In this document: positions 1 through 7,738 of the stretch, piece by piece
How positions within the stretch are numbered: position 1 is the first letter of the stretch
Layout: the number at the start of each line of letters is the position of its first letter
From: an uncultured Alphaproteobacteria bacterium
GTDB lineage: Bacteria > Pseudomonadota > Alphaproteobacteria > HIMB59 > GCA-002718135
Length of the DNA: 32,533 nucleotides
Assembly: GCA_902591485.1 (NCBI GenBank)
Contig: CACJAV010000013.1
Coordinates: forward strand, 1 to 32,533
Direction: 5' to 3'
The notes under the pieces: generated by a model
Told to the model about the DNA's origin: nothing
Databases searched by the model: none
What the model saw: only the letters and a program-made list of their open reading frames with translations
Translations under genes and position numbers: made by a program

Positions 1-273
1 GTAACAAGTCAATACCCTGCACTAAATACAATGAAAAATTCAGATGTAATAAGTTTTTTAAATGGATTAACTGGCAACAATAGCGTTCAAAAAGTTTCAT
101 TTGGAACTGAAGGAGGTCTTTTTAGCAATGAATTAAATATTGAAACCGCAATATGTGGGCCAGGATCAATGAATCAAGGTCATCAACCTAATGAATATAT
201 TGAAAAGGCTCAGATTGATTTATGTGATCAGATGTTAGAAAATTTATTAGATAAATTAGAAGAAGGGTTATAA
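1..273 (+). CDS. argE: Acetylornithine deacetylase / M20 peptidase, C-terminal fragment
   Basis: The frame is open from base 1, so the gene begins outside the window and only its last 90 residues are visible. The fragment carries two C-terminal hallmarks of ArgE-type M20 amidohydrolases: an S-F-G-T-E-G-G-L-F segment and G-P-G-S-M-N-Q-G-H-Q-P-N-E-Y, whose His is a zinc ligand in the family. ArgE removes the acetyl group from N-acetylornithine in arginine synthesis. A related M20 enzyme (for example succinyl-diaminopimelate desuccinylase) is less likely given the GPGS-x-x-x-x-H-x-P-N-E-Y form, but the zinc-binding N-terminal domain cannot be seen. It converges with the next gene, with only 5 bases between the stop codons and no hairpin there. 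Confidence 0.8.
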   Translation, partial: VTSQYPALNTMKNSDVISFLNGLTGNNSVQKVSFGTEGGLFSNELNIETAICGPGSMNQGHQPNEYIEKAQIDLCDQMLENLLDKLEEGL

Positions 274-278
274 AATCT

Positions 279-1313
279 TTAAGACGAAGAGCCCTCAAAA
301 CCTTTTAATACATTAACTGTGTTAATACCTATTTCTTTAATGGCGTATCCTCCTTCCATTACAAATAAAGTTGGCAAGTCGCATGAAGCTATTTTTTTTC
401 CAACATCAAAGAAATCGTTACTTTTTAACTTAAAGAAACTAATGGGATCTTTTTCATATGTGTCAACACCCAAGGAAATTAACAACGCATCGGGTTGATA
501 AGATTGAATTTTGTCAATGGCATCATCTAAAGCTCTTGTCCATTCAGTATAGGGTGTTCCGGGTTGCATTGGATAGTTAATATTGTAATCCTCTCCTGCT
601 CCGTAGCCCTTTTCATTAGCATGACCAAGAAAATGGGGAAATGCCTCCTTAGGATCTCCATGAAGAGATGCAAAGTAAACATCTGGTCGATCATAAAAAA
701 TCGCTTGCGTTCCATTTCCATGATGAAAATCCACATCCAAAATAAAAATTTTCTTAGCTCCTTTTTCAATTAATCTTTCTGCTGCTATAGCCACGTTGTT
801 AAAAAAACAATACCCTCCATACTGATCCTTCGATGCATGATGACCTGGTGGCCGACATAAGGCGAATAAACTTTTTTCATTTTCCAACATCTCAGTGGCT
901 GTTAAAACAACTTTAACAGCTTCATAAGCACCTTCTACTGTGCCTTCACTAATTGAGGTTTCATTAGCAAGAGCATAATACCCAAGTTTGCCCTCTATAA
1001 AATTAGGAATAATATCTGAAGGCATTGATCGACTTGGCCAAACAGTTGGTATAGCTTCACCTCCTAAGCCAAGTTTTAACCATTCTTTCCAAGCAACATT
1101 TAAAAATTCAACATAATGTTTATCATGCACTTTAAATATTATATCTGTGTTCATATTTTCTGGATCGATAATTGGTCCAAGATTTCTTTCTTTAATTTCA
1201 TTTATTATAAACTCCATTCGCTCTGGTCTTTCGAATGGTTTGACAAGTTCCCCTCCATACAATTCTGTTTTAGAATTTCGAAGAATATGATTTTGTGAAT
1301 AAATTGTTTTCAT
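279..1313 (-). CDS. aphA: Acetylpolyamine amidohydrolase (class II HDAC-like)
   Basis: This is a zinc amidohydrolase of the histone-deacetylase fold, predicted to remove acetyl groups from N-acetylated polyamines (acetylputrescine, acetylspermidine) in the cytoplasm. At 344 residues it is almost the length of the characterised Mycoplana ramosa enzyme (341). From memory, its N-terminal block (N-H-x-L-R-N-x-K-T-E-L-Y-G-G-E-L) and C-terminal block (V-M-E-G-G-Y...E-I-G) align with that enzyme without gaps. Catalytic and zinc residues fall at His158, His159 (PPGHH), Asp195, His197 (DVDFHHGNGT), Asp284 and Tyr323, the numbering I recall for the Mycoplana protein. It is the last gene of the minus-strand run, 6 nt after the DMT permease, in the same cluster as a Pot transporter. 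A generic acetoin-utilisation or histone-deacetylase label fits less well, because the long substrate-gating insert (about residues 80-125) is present. Confidence 0.92.
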   Translation of the reverse strand: MKTIYSQNHILRNSKTELYGGELVKPFERPERMEFIINEIKERNLGPIIDPENMNTDIIFKVHDKHYVEFLNVAWKEWLKLGLGGEAIPTVWPSRSMPSDIIPNFIEGKLGYYALANETSISEGTVEGAYEAVKVVLTATEMLENEKSLFALCRPPGHHASKDQYGGYCFFNNVAIAAERLIEKGAKKIFILDVDFHHGNGTQAIFYDRPDVYFASLHGDPKEAFPHFLGHANEKGYGAGEDYNINYPMQPGTPYTEWTRALDDAIDKIQSYQPDALLISLGVDTYEKDPISFFKLKSNDFFDVGKKIASCDLPTLFVMEGGYAIKEIGINTVNVLKGFEGSSS

Positions 1314-1319
1314 TATCTT

Positions 1320-2219
1320 TTAATCAATTGGTATATTTTTAATCCTATATTGTTGATTAGCTATCATAAAAATAGAGATACAAATTAATAGTGTACTAAT
1401 AAATTTTATAAAAGTAAATGTTTCTCCAAAGATAAGAAATCCCCATAGAAAACCAGCAGGCATAACTAAATATGAACTAAGATTAACAAAAACAGCTCCT
1501 ACTTTATTTAAAATGTAAAAAAACAACCATACCTCAATAAAAGTTACAAATGCTAATATCCAGAAACTAGAGATAGTAAACCACTGAAAGTGATCGTAAT
1601 ATTTATTACCATAAAAAATTGATAATAAAATTACAAAAATTAAAGAAGCTGTAGTCTCTCCAAATGCAACTTGAGTAGAGTCTAAATTTCTAGGCCAAAA
1701 TTTCTCCATAAAAATAGCATCAAAGGCATAAGATAAAGGTATTATTAAAGCATAAACAGTCCATATACTTACTGATGTGTTATCATTATTACCATAAAAT
1801 AAAATTAATAGACCGGCTAATCCTGATAAAGTTCCAATAACCAACTTAACAGTGACATTTAATAATCTAAATATCCAAATAACGATTAGAGTAAAAACAG
1901 GAACAGCAGATACAATTAAAGTTAAAATACCTGCTTCAATTTTAGGCGCAACAATAAATTCAACACTCAGCGGAATGATATAAGCAAACATACCTGCAAC
2001 AGAAAAAAATAAAGATTTTTTAAATGTGAATTTAAAAAGTTTATTTTGCAAAAGTAATAAAATAAAAAATAAAGCACAAAGAACAGCTAATAATGAAACT
2101 AAAATAGTTAATGGACTATCATCTGCTTCAACTAATTTAACTAACGAAAAGTGCAATGCCCATAATGAAGATAATACAAAAAGTAGTGCTATATTTTTAT
2201 ATTCATTAAATTTTTCCAT
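1320..2219 (-). CDS. DMT superfamily permease (EamA domains)
   Basis: This 299-residue protein is almost entirely hydrophobic. It has about ten predicted membrane spans arranged as two EamA-like halves, the expected length and layout for a drug/metabolite transporter. The N-terminal segment S-S-L-W-A-L-H-F-S-L-V-K matches the first EamA helix, and the second half has the usual small-residue-rich helix around S-S-Y-L-V-M-P-A-G-F-L-W-G. Substrate cannot be read from sequence. It sits between the amidase (its ATG directly follows the amidase stop) and aphA (6-nt gap), so it is almost certainly co-transcribed with both. Export or import of an amine, amide or amino acid produced by those enzymes is a contextual guess. 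Confidence 0.85.
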   Translation of the reverse strand: MEKFNEYKNIALLFVLSSLWALHFSLVKLVEADDSPLTILVSLLAVLCALFFILLLLQNKLFKFTFKKSLFFSVAGMFAYIIPLSVEFIVAPKIEAGILTLIVSAVPVFTLIVIWIFRLLNVTVKLVIGTLSGLAGLLILFYGNNDNTSVSIWTVYALIIPLSYAFDAIFMEKFWPRNLDSTQVAFGETTASLIFVILLSIFYGNKYYDHFQWFTISSFWILAFVTFIEVWLFFYILNKVGAVFVNLSSYLVMPAGFLWGFLIFGETFTFIKFISTLLICISIFMIANQQYRIKNIPID

Positions 2220-3656
2220 TCAAAGTTTAGGTCGATTATTTTTATCAAATAACCACTGAATAGCCTTTTCATAACCAAGAGACACTCTGAAAACTGTATT
2301 ATCATCATATGCTTTACCAATAATTTGCATTCCCGTTGGAACTCCATTTGAAGCAAATCCTGTCGGCGCAGACATAACCGGTAATCTTGATAACATATTA
2401 AATGGTGTTGTTAACCACATCGACTCATCTCCTGTCTCTTCAGTTTTTCTAGTCTCACCATTAAAAAAATATTCAAGATTAGGATAACCATGATCTGCTG
2501 GAATACCTGTCACTGCATTTGTAGGACATATAAAAGCATCATATTTGTCAAATATAGGCCCAAACTTGGAATATGCATCCCAAGCAACATTATTACAATG
2601 CACTAATTCACTTAGAGTTTTTTCTTTACTAGCTTCAATAAATTTTTGCGTATAAGCACAGAGAAGTTCTTCTTTTCCTTTTGCAATTTCTTTAAGACTC
2701 GTTCCCCATAAAGCAGTCAGATAAGTTCCTGCTGCATCTAAAATATTATCTGGTAATTTTGGATCAACACACTCTACTATTGCGCCATTTTCCTCAAGTA
2801 GATTGAGGGCATTTTTCATATTGGTAACAATGTCATCCTCAACTTCAAATCCGCATAAATGATCTGACCAAGCAATTTTAATATTTTTTAAATTTGAATT
2901 TCCATCAAAATCTTCTGGTTTCGGCATGCTCGCAATATCTTGATTATGTATACCAGCAGTTGATAACTGCATAAGAATTATATCCTCAACACTTCGTGCC
3001 ATAGGTCCAGAATGACTATAATAATCTAAATTGCCGTAGGGTACTTCAGGATTTCTTCCATAGGGAGGTTTGTATCCAAAAACACCACAAGCAGCTGCAG
3101 GAATTCTAATTGAACCGCCAATATCAGAACCAGAAGCTATGGCGCAAGCTCCAGTCGCAAGAGCAGCTCCTGAACCCCCAGATGATCCTCCAGGGGTATA
3201 TTTTTTATTCCACGGATTAGTTGTTATACCGTGCAGATCAGACCAAGTTGTTCCTAATAAACAAAACTCAGGTGTTGTTGTTTTAAATAATGGAATACTT
3301 CCCTGATCAAGCAAGCGTTGAATATAAACATCAGTATAATTATCAATCCTATCTTTAAAAATTTTAGAACTACTTGATCGACAAGAATTCTTAAAAGCAA
3401 ATTCTTCTTTAATAGCAAAAGGAATTCCTTCTAAAAGTCTTGGCTCTTGAGCATTGTCTAAAAAAACTTTTTCAGACTTTAATGCTAAATCTATTGCTTG
3501 TTTCTCAAAAAAATCTGTGAAAGCATTACACTCTGTTTGTATGTGATTCGCTCTTTCTAATGATGCTTTAGTAACTTCTACAGGAGATAATTCTTTTGAC
3601 TTAAAAGCCTCTAATAATTTTTTTCCACTCCAGTATAAAAAATCTTGATCACTCAT
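2220..3656 (-). CDS. Amidase-signature family amidase
   Basis: This is an amidase-signature hydrolase cleaving a C-N amide bond. The Ser-cisSer-Lys triad is intact: Lys83 (PFAIKEEF), Ser158 (GGSSGGS) and Ser182 (DIGGSIR), numbered from the start used here (478 residues). Length is typical for the family. The longest open frame would start 18 nt earlier at 3674, but that ATG lies inside the 5' arm of the potD terminator hairpin and would encode an odd leader. The ATG at 3656, just after the hairpin and T-tract, gives the usual amidase N-terminus. It abuts the DMT permease gene. Resemblance to GatA is general: no gatB or gatC is nearby and the protein lies in a catabolic cluster, so a role in amide catabolism (for example an acylated amine or omega-amide) is more likely than tRNA amidotransfer. 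Substrate unknown. Confidence 0.88.
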   Translation of the reverse strand: MSDQDFLYWSGKKLLEAFKSKELSPVEVTKASLERANHIQTECNAFTDFFEKQAIDLALKSEKVFLDNAQEPRLLEGIPFAIKEEFAFKNSCRSSSSKIFKDRIDNYTDVYIQRLLDQGSIPLFKTTTPEFCLLGTTWSDLHGITTNPWNKKYTPGGSSGGSGAALATGACAIASGSDIGGSIRIPAAACGVFGYKPPYGRNPEVPYGNLDYYSHSGPMARSVEDIILMQLSTAGIHNQDIASMPKPEDFDGNSNLKNIKIAWSDHLCGFEVEDDIVTNMKNALNLLEENGAIVECVDPKLPDNILDAAGTYLTALWGTSLKEIAKGKEELLCAYTQKFIEASKEKTLSELVHCNNVAWDAYSKFGPIFDKYDAFICPTNAVTGIPADHGYPNLEYFFNGETRKTEETGDESMWLTTPFNMLSRLPVMSAPTGFASNGVPTGMQIIGKAYDDNTVFRVSLGYEKAIQWLFDKNNRPKL

Positions 3657-3662
3657 ATAAAT

Positions 3663-3700
3663 AAAAAAACCCATTGATGTACAATCAATGGGTTTTTTTT
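3663..3700 (-). terminator. Intrinsic terminator after potD
   Basis: CCCATTGAT (3670-3678) and ATCAATGGG (3684-3692) form a perfect 9-bp stem with a 5-nt loop, flanked by an A7 run and a T8 run. Read on the minus strand this is a hairpin followed by seven T's, 11 nt after the potD stop codon. The symmetric A/T flanks could make it work in both directions. It should cap the potABCD message and limit read-through into the amidase-permease-aphA genes. It also contains the spurious upstream ATG of the amidase frame. Confidence 0.9.
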
Positions 3701-3711
3701 TAGTTTAATTT

Positions 3712-4755
3712 TTACTGCATTAATTTAGTCCAGACTTTATCAATAAGAGCTTGAGACTCTTTATTACAAGCTTGACCAAATTTAACAGGTATACCATCTG
3801 GTACCTGAATGTTTGTTGCATTTTTCATATCATCTGAAAGATATTTAGAAGATTCAGGAATTGCATTTGCATAAGCAGCAAAGTTAGATAGCATCGCCAT
3901 ATTTTCAGGATGCATAACAAAATTCATGAAAGCTTTTGCTTCTTCCACGTTTTTTGCACCTTTAGGCATAACTAAACTATCAAACCATCCAACAACTCCT
4001 TCTTTAGGATAAGCATAAGTAAGGTCGTCAACACCTTCCCATTTTCCAACCTGACTATATCCATCCCAATGTGCATGCATAATTACTTCACCACTCATCA
4101 AACGTTCGTTGATTCCCTCAGAAGAATAAACTGCAACACATTTTTTTTGTTCAATTAGGAGATCCATAACTGCTTGCATTTCATTAGGATCTTCAGAGCA
4201 AAAACTTGACCCTAAAGCTAAGTGAGCCATATTTACAACCTCCTCAGGAGATTTAAATACTGCTACTTTGCCACATACTTCATCTGACGGCTTAAAAAAT
4301 TCCATCATTGATGAACCATTTCCAGAATAAGAGTCAGCTCTGTATGCCCAGCTAGCAGAACCCATTTGCCATGGAGTTGAGTAGTCTTGGTTTGGATCAA
4401 AAGATGGTCCTTGAAATTGCTCAGCTACATATTTGTAGTTTGACATATCTTTAATACCATCTACTTTTTCAATTAATCCTTCTTTGATCATAATTTCTAC
4501 GAAATGTTGTGATGGAACGGCAAGATCATATCCTGTTGAACCACCTCCTGCCTGTAATTTAGCAAGAAGAGTTTCGTTTGAATCATAAGTATCAACTGTT
4601 ACTGAAATTCCTGTTTCTTTTTCAAATTTTTCAATGAGATCTTCTGGTGTATAATCTGCCCAATTATACAAATTTAATTTGCCAGCAGCAAATACACTTG
4701 TACTAAAAAATAAAAAAGAAATTGAAACTAAAATTTTTAATAGCTTCCCTTTCAT
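3712..4755 (-). CDS. potD: Polyamine ABC transporter substrate-binding protein
   Basis: This periplasmic solute-binding protein of the PotD/PotF family has 347 residues, typical length. Residues 1-23 form a signal peptide (K-rich start, hydrophobic core, V-F-A cleavage site) and the mature protein opens with K-L-N-L-Y-N-W-A-D-Y, the family signature. Later landmarks include Y-D-L-A-V-P-S and the C-terminal A-x-x-F-M-N-F-V-M-H-P-E-N region. It should deliver putrescine, spermidine or a similar polycation to PotBC. The ATG is preceded by an unusually strong Shine-Dalgarno (CAGGAGG, 4760-4766), while most genes here have weak ones, and a strong terminator follows, so high expression relative to the permease genes is expected. 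The exact ligand (polyamine, acetylpolyamine, agmatine) cannot be fixed by eye. Confidence 0.92.
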   Translation of the reverse strand: MKGKLLKILVSISFLFFSTSVFAAGKLNLYNWADYTPEDLIEKFEKETGISVTVDTYDSNETLLAKLQAGGGSTGYDLAVPSQHFVEIMIKEGLIEKVDGIKDMSNYKYVAEQFQGPSFDPNQDYSTPWQMGSASWAYRADSYSGNGSSMMEFFKPSDEVCGKVAVFKSPEEVVNMAHLALGSSFCSEDPNEMQAVMDLLIEQKKCVAVYSSEGINERLMSGEVIMHAHWDGYSQVGKWEGVDDLTYAYPKEGVVGWFDSLVMPKGAKNVEEAKAFMNFVMHPENMAMLSNFAAYANAIPESSKYLSDDMKNATNIQVPDGIPVKFGQACNKESQALIDKVWTKLMQ

Positions 4756-4873
4756 GTATCCTCCTGTTTGTTTTAGTTAAAAAATATTTTAAAATTCTAG
4801 TATATTAAACTGTAAAAATATAATTTTTACTAGTTAAATTTTCCAAAAATCCCTAAAAATTTCAATTAAAATA
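4756..4873 (-). promoter_or_regulatory. potC-potD spacer: hairpin and strong RBS
   Basis: This 118-base AT-rich gap lies between potC and potD, whereas the other permease and ATPase genes overlap each other. It holds an 8-bp inverted repeat, GTAAAAAT (4812-4819) and ATTTTTAC (4823-4830), with a 3-nt loop and no T-tract, so it is not a classical terminator. The potD ribosome-binding site follows at 4760-4766. A separate potD promoter or an RNA-processing hairpin is likely from this layout, but I could not assign convincing -35/-10 boxes. Confidence 0.45.
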
Positions 4874-5686
4874 CTAATTATTTATTTTTCTATTAAAAAA
4901 CCAATAAAGAGTAACAATAAATATAGAAAATGCTAACATCAGACTTGATACTGCATTTACCTCAGGGGATACGCCCATCTTAACCATACTATATATGTAT
5001 ACAGGTAAAGTTGTTGCACCACCTCCAGCAACCATTAATGTAATTATAAAATCATCAATAGATATTACAAACGCTAACATGAAACCTGATAAAATGCCTG
5101 GGGTTAGTAGAGGTAAAGTAATTGTTTTAAATGTAGATGTTTTATCAGAATACAAATCTCGTGCAGCTAATTCTAAATTAGGATCCATTGCCTCCAAAGC
5201 AGCTTTAATTGGCATAAATGCAAATGGTATGCAAAATACTGTATGAGCGATTATAACATTAATAAGTCCAAGATTAATACCAAGAGATGCAAAGAAAATT
5301 AATGTAGCAACTGCTGTAACAATTTCAGGAACCATTAAAGGTAATGTGATTAAACCACTACTAAATTCTCTAAAACGAAATTCTCCACCTCTTACTAGTG
5401 CAAGTGCTGAAAAAGTTGCAATTATAGTGGCTAACGGAGCTGCAGCAAAAGCAACTATAAAAGAATTAATTGTTGCTGTTTGAATATCATCATTTGAAAA
5501 TAATTTAGCATACCAACGAAATGAAAAACCAGTCCATATCATTGCAAACTTACTTGAGTTAAAGCTGTAACAAACTAAGATAAAAATAGGTATGTATAGA
5601 AAGCCAAAAAATATTGCAGTCCAACCTCCAAAGCCTGGAAAATTCCAAACATAACGAAATTTTGTTTTCTTATTTTTGGTTTGCAT
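4874..5686 (-). CDS. potC: Polyamine ABC transporter permease PotC
   Basis: This 270-residue inner-membrane permease has about six membrane spans. The BPD/EAA loop that contacts the ATPase is clear: L-E-A-M-D-P-N-L-E-L-A-A-R-D-L-Y followed by T-L-P-L-L-T-P-G-I (about residues 165-200). The downstream S-I-D-D-F-I-I-T motif is characteristic of PotC/PotI permeases. Its start overlaps the end of potB by 17 nt, and an AGAGA sequence lies just upstream as a modest ribosome-binding site. It pairs with PotB and PotA in the polyamine importer. Confidence 0.92.
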   Translation of the reverse strand: MQTKNKKTKFRYVWNFPGFGGWTAIFFGFLYIPIFILVCYSFNSSKFAMIWTGFSFRWYAKLFSNDDIQTATINSFIVAFAAAPLATIIATFSALALVRGGEFRFREFSSGLITLPLMVPEIVTAVATLIFFASLGINLGLINVIIAHTVFCIPFAFMPIKAALEAMDPNLELAARDLYSDKTSTFKTITLPLLTPGILSGFMLAFVISIDDFIITLMVAGGGATTLPVYIYSMVKMGVSPEVNAVSSLMLAFSIFIVTLYWFFNRKINN

Positions 5687-6578
5687 ATTCTCTGTGCTTT
5701 CTGTTTAAACGAGCATTAAATATTAAAACCAAGATTACCAAAGCCAATAAAAACATTGCCATTGCGGCACCAAAAGGCCAGTTTCTTGCATAAGAAAACT
5801 GAAACTGAATTAACGATCCTAATAATAATTTTTTCCCACCCCCTAGTAAATCGGGTGCAATAAATGCTCCTAAACAAGGTACAAAAACCAAAATACTTCC
5901 ACCAATTATTCCTGGCATTGATAGTGGTAAGATAATTTTACGAATTAGTTCTATTCGATTTGAATATAGATCTGTTGCTGCCTCTAGAAGTCGTAAATCC
6001 ATTTTCTCCATCGAAGCATATATTGGCAGAACCATTAATGGTAAATAAGAATAAACTAACCCAATAAGTATAGCGCTATTAGTGTACATTAAATTTAGAG
6101 AACTTTCCTCGTCTAACAAACCAAAAAAATTAAAAGAGGATTCTATCACGCCACCCTTACCTAATATTATAATCCAAGCAAAAGTTCTGATTAATAGGTT
6201 TGTCCAAAAAGGAATAGTTACAAGAAAGATTAATATATTTTTTACTCTGTCAGACTGTCTTGAAATAAAGTACGCGGCAGGAAAACCAATTAAAAGCGAT
6301 AAAAATGTTGCAGCTAAAGCCAACATAAAAGATCTGGCAATAATAATCAAATATGCAGGATTAAATTCTATTTCATCAAATAGATTGGTATCAAATAAAA
6401 TTTGTCGATAGCCACTAAGACTAAATTTAAAATGAACACCTCCGTAGACATTTGATTCCATCAAAGAAACTACTGCCATAACCAACAAAGGGCCAATCAT
6501 AAAAATTCCAATTACTATCCATAAAGGCAATAAAGATAATATTCTATTTTGGGTTTTATTTTCTCCCTGAATATTCAT
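5670..6578 (-). CDS. potB: Polyamine ABC transporter permease PotB
   Basis: This 302-residue permease has a hydrophobic first span near residues 12-35, a large periplasmic loop, then five further spans, as in PotB/PotH. The EAA loop reads M-E-K-M-D-L-R-L-L-E-A-A-T-D-L-Y with L-P-L-S-M-P-G-I after it. The start overlaps the potA stop as TAATG, which suggests translational coupling, and its end overlaps potC. Together these three genes encode the membrane and energy-coupling part of the importer. Confidence 0.92.
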   Translation of the reverse strand: MNIQGENKTQNRILSLLPLWIVIGIFMIGPLLVMAVVSLMESNVYGGVHFKFSLSGYRQILFDTNLFDEIEFNPAYLIIIARSFMLALAATFLSLLIGFPAAYFISRQSDRVKNILIFLVTIPFWTNLLIRTFAWIIILGKGGVIESSFNFFGLLDEESSLNLMYTNSAILIGLVYSYLPLMVLPIYASMEKMDLRLLEAATDLYSNRIELIRKIILPLSMPGIIGGSILVFVPCLGAFIAPDLLGGGKKLLLGSLIQFQFSYARNWPFGAAMAMFLLALVILVLIFNARLNRKHREYANQK

Positions 6579-7657
6579 TAGTCAATAACCTGAGCACTTT
6601 CTTTTGGAAAATGAATATCAACGTAATCATCTTTTTTAAAAATTTTTAAATCTTCAATTGGTAAATTTACATTAATTAATTGATTATTTGATTTTAATTG
6701 GATGGTTGCAGCATTACCAAGATAAGTAAATTCAGAAATACTTAGCTGACTTTTATCTTTAGATGATTTTTCTATCTTAATTCTCTCAGGTCTAATAAAT
6801 ATTGTTACTTTATCATTTTGTTTTATGTGAGGGGGCACAAACAAGTTTAATTCATGCCCAGTATCAAGTTCACAAACACCGTTTTCTCCAGGAGTTTTGC
6901 AAACACCAGATAATAAATTTGCTTCACCTATAAAATTTGCAACAAACTTATTGGATGGACTTTCATATATTTGCTCAGGCTCCCCAATTTGTTGTATCTC
7001 ACCTTCATTAATAACAGCAATACGATCTGACATTGTTAGCGCTTCTTCCTGGTCATGCGTAACAAATACAAAGGTAATACCAGTTTCTCTTTGTAAGGTT
7101 TTTAATTCAAAACGCATTGCTTGACGAAGCTTTAGATCTAAAGCAGACAGAGGTTCATCCAAAAGTAACACTTTTGGTTCTGGAGCTAAAGCCCTTGCTA
7201 GAGCAACTCTTTGCTGTTGACCTCCAGATAATTGATTAGGTTTTCTATTGGCATACTCTTTCATTTGTACAAGCTCTAGTACTTCAAAGGTTCTGCTTTC
7301 AACCAAACTTGCATCTTTTTTTAGACGTCTAAGACCAAAAGCGACATTTTCGTATACATTTAAATGCGGGAACAAAGAGTATTGTTGAAAAACTGTATTT
7401 ACAGGTCTTTTATTTGGAGGAAGGTTTACAATTTCTTGATTGAACAAATTGATTGAACCCTCAGTAATATCTTCAAAACCTGCAATAAGACGAAGTAATG
7501 TAGTCTTACCGCAGCCAGAAGGACCAAGCAGTGTAAAAAATTCATTATCATAAATAGTTAAGTTTGCGCTCTTTAATGCTTTGGTTTGAGTATTACCACT
7601 AGTGTAAATTTTAGTTACATTTCTAACATCAATTGCATTAACTTTTTTTTCCATCAT
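6578..7657 (-). CDS. potA: Polyamine ABC transporter ATPase PotA
   Basis: This 359-residue ABC ATPase has all nucleotide-binding motifs intact: Walker A G-P-S-G-C-G-K-T at 45-52, Q-loop Gln91, signature L-S-G-G-Q at 143-147, Walker B V-L-L-L-D-E-P at 163-169 and switch His201. A C-terminal regulatory TOBE region (about 240-359) follows, as in PotA/PotG. Two consecutive ATG codons open the gene and neither has a clear Shine-Dalgarno. An 80-base AT-rich gap (7658-7738) with a long A/T tract separates it from the upstream dehydrogenase gene; this gap could hold a promoter but no boxes are convincing. It powers import through PotBC. Confidence 0.93.
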   Translation of the reverse strand: MMEKKVNAIDVRNVTKIYTSGNTQTKALKSANLTIYDNEFFTLLGPSGCGKTTLLRLIAGFEDITEGSINLFNQEIVNLPPNKRPVNTVFQQYSLFPHLNVYENVAFGLRRLKKDASLVESRTFEVLELVQMKEYANRKPNQLSGGQQQRVALARALAPEPKVLLLDEPLSALDLKLRQAMRFELKTLQRETGITFVFVTHDQEEALTMSDRIAVINEGEIQQIGEPEQIYESPSNKFVANFIGEANLLSGVCKTPGENGVCELDTGHELNLFVPPHIKQNDKVTIFIRPERIKIEKSSKDKSQLSISEFTYLGNAATIQLKSNNQLINVNLPIEDLKIFKKDDYVDIHFPKESAQVID

Positions 7658-7738
7658 AATACAAATATTAAAGTTGATGCATACTTAAACACATAGAGAA
7701 AAATTTTAAATCAAAAAAAATTTATTTTACGTTTTTTT

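Noticed and set aside
279-1313. Label as a histone deacetylase or acetoin-utilisation protein
   Set aside because: The length, insert and whole-length resemblance favour acetylpolyamine amidohydrolase, and the Pot transporter next to it agrees.
3070-3306. 78-residue plus-strand frame opposite the amidase
   Set aside because: Its Pro/Ala-rich sequence is the mirror of the Gly/Ser-rich amidase signature on the other strand.
6082-6411. 109-residue plus-strand frame opposite potB
   Set aside because: It lies wholly antisense to a clear permease gene, has no ribosome-binding site and has Lys/Ile-rich composition as expected from the complement of AT-rich coding DNA.
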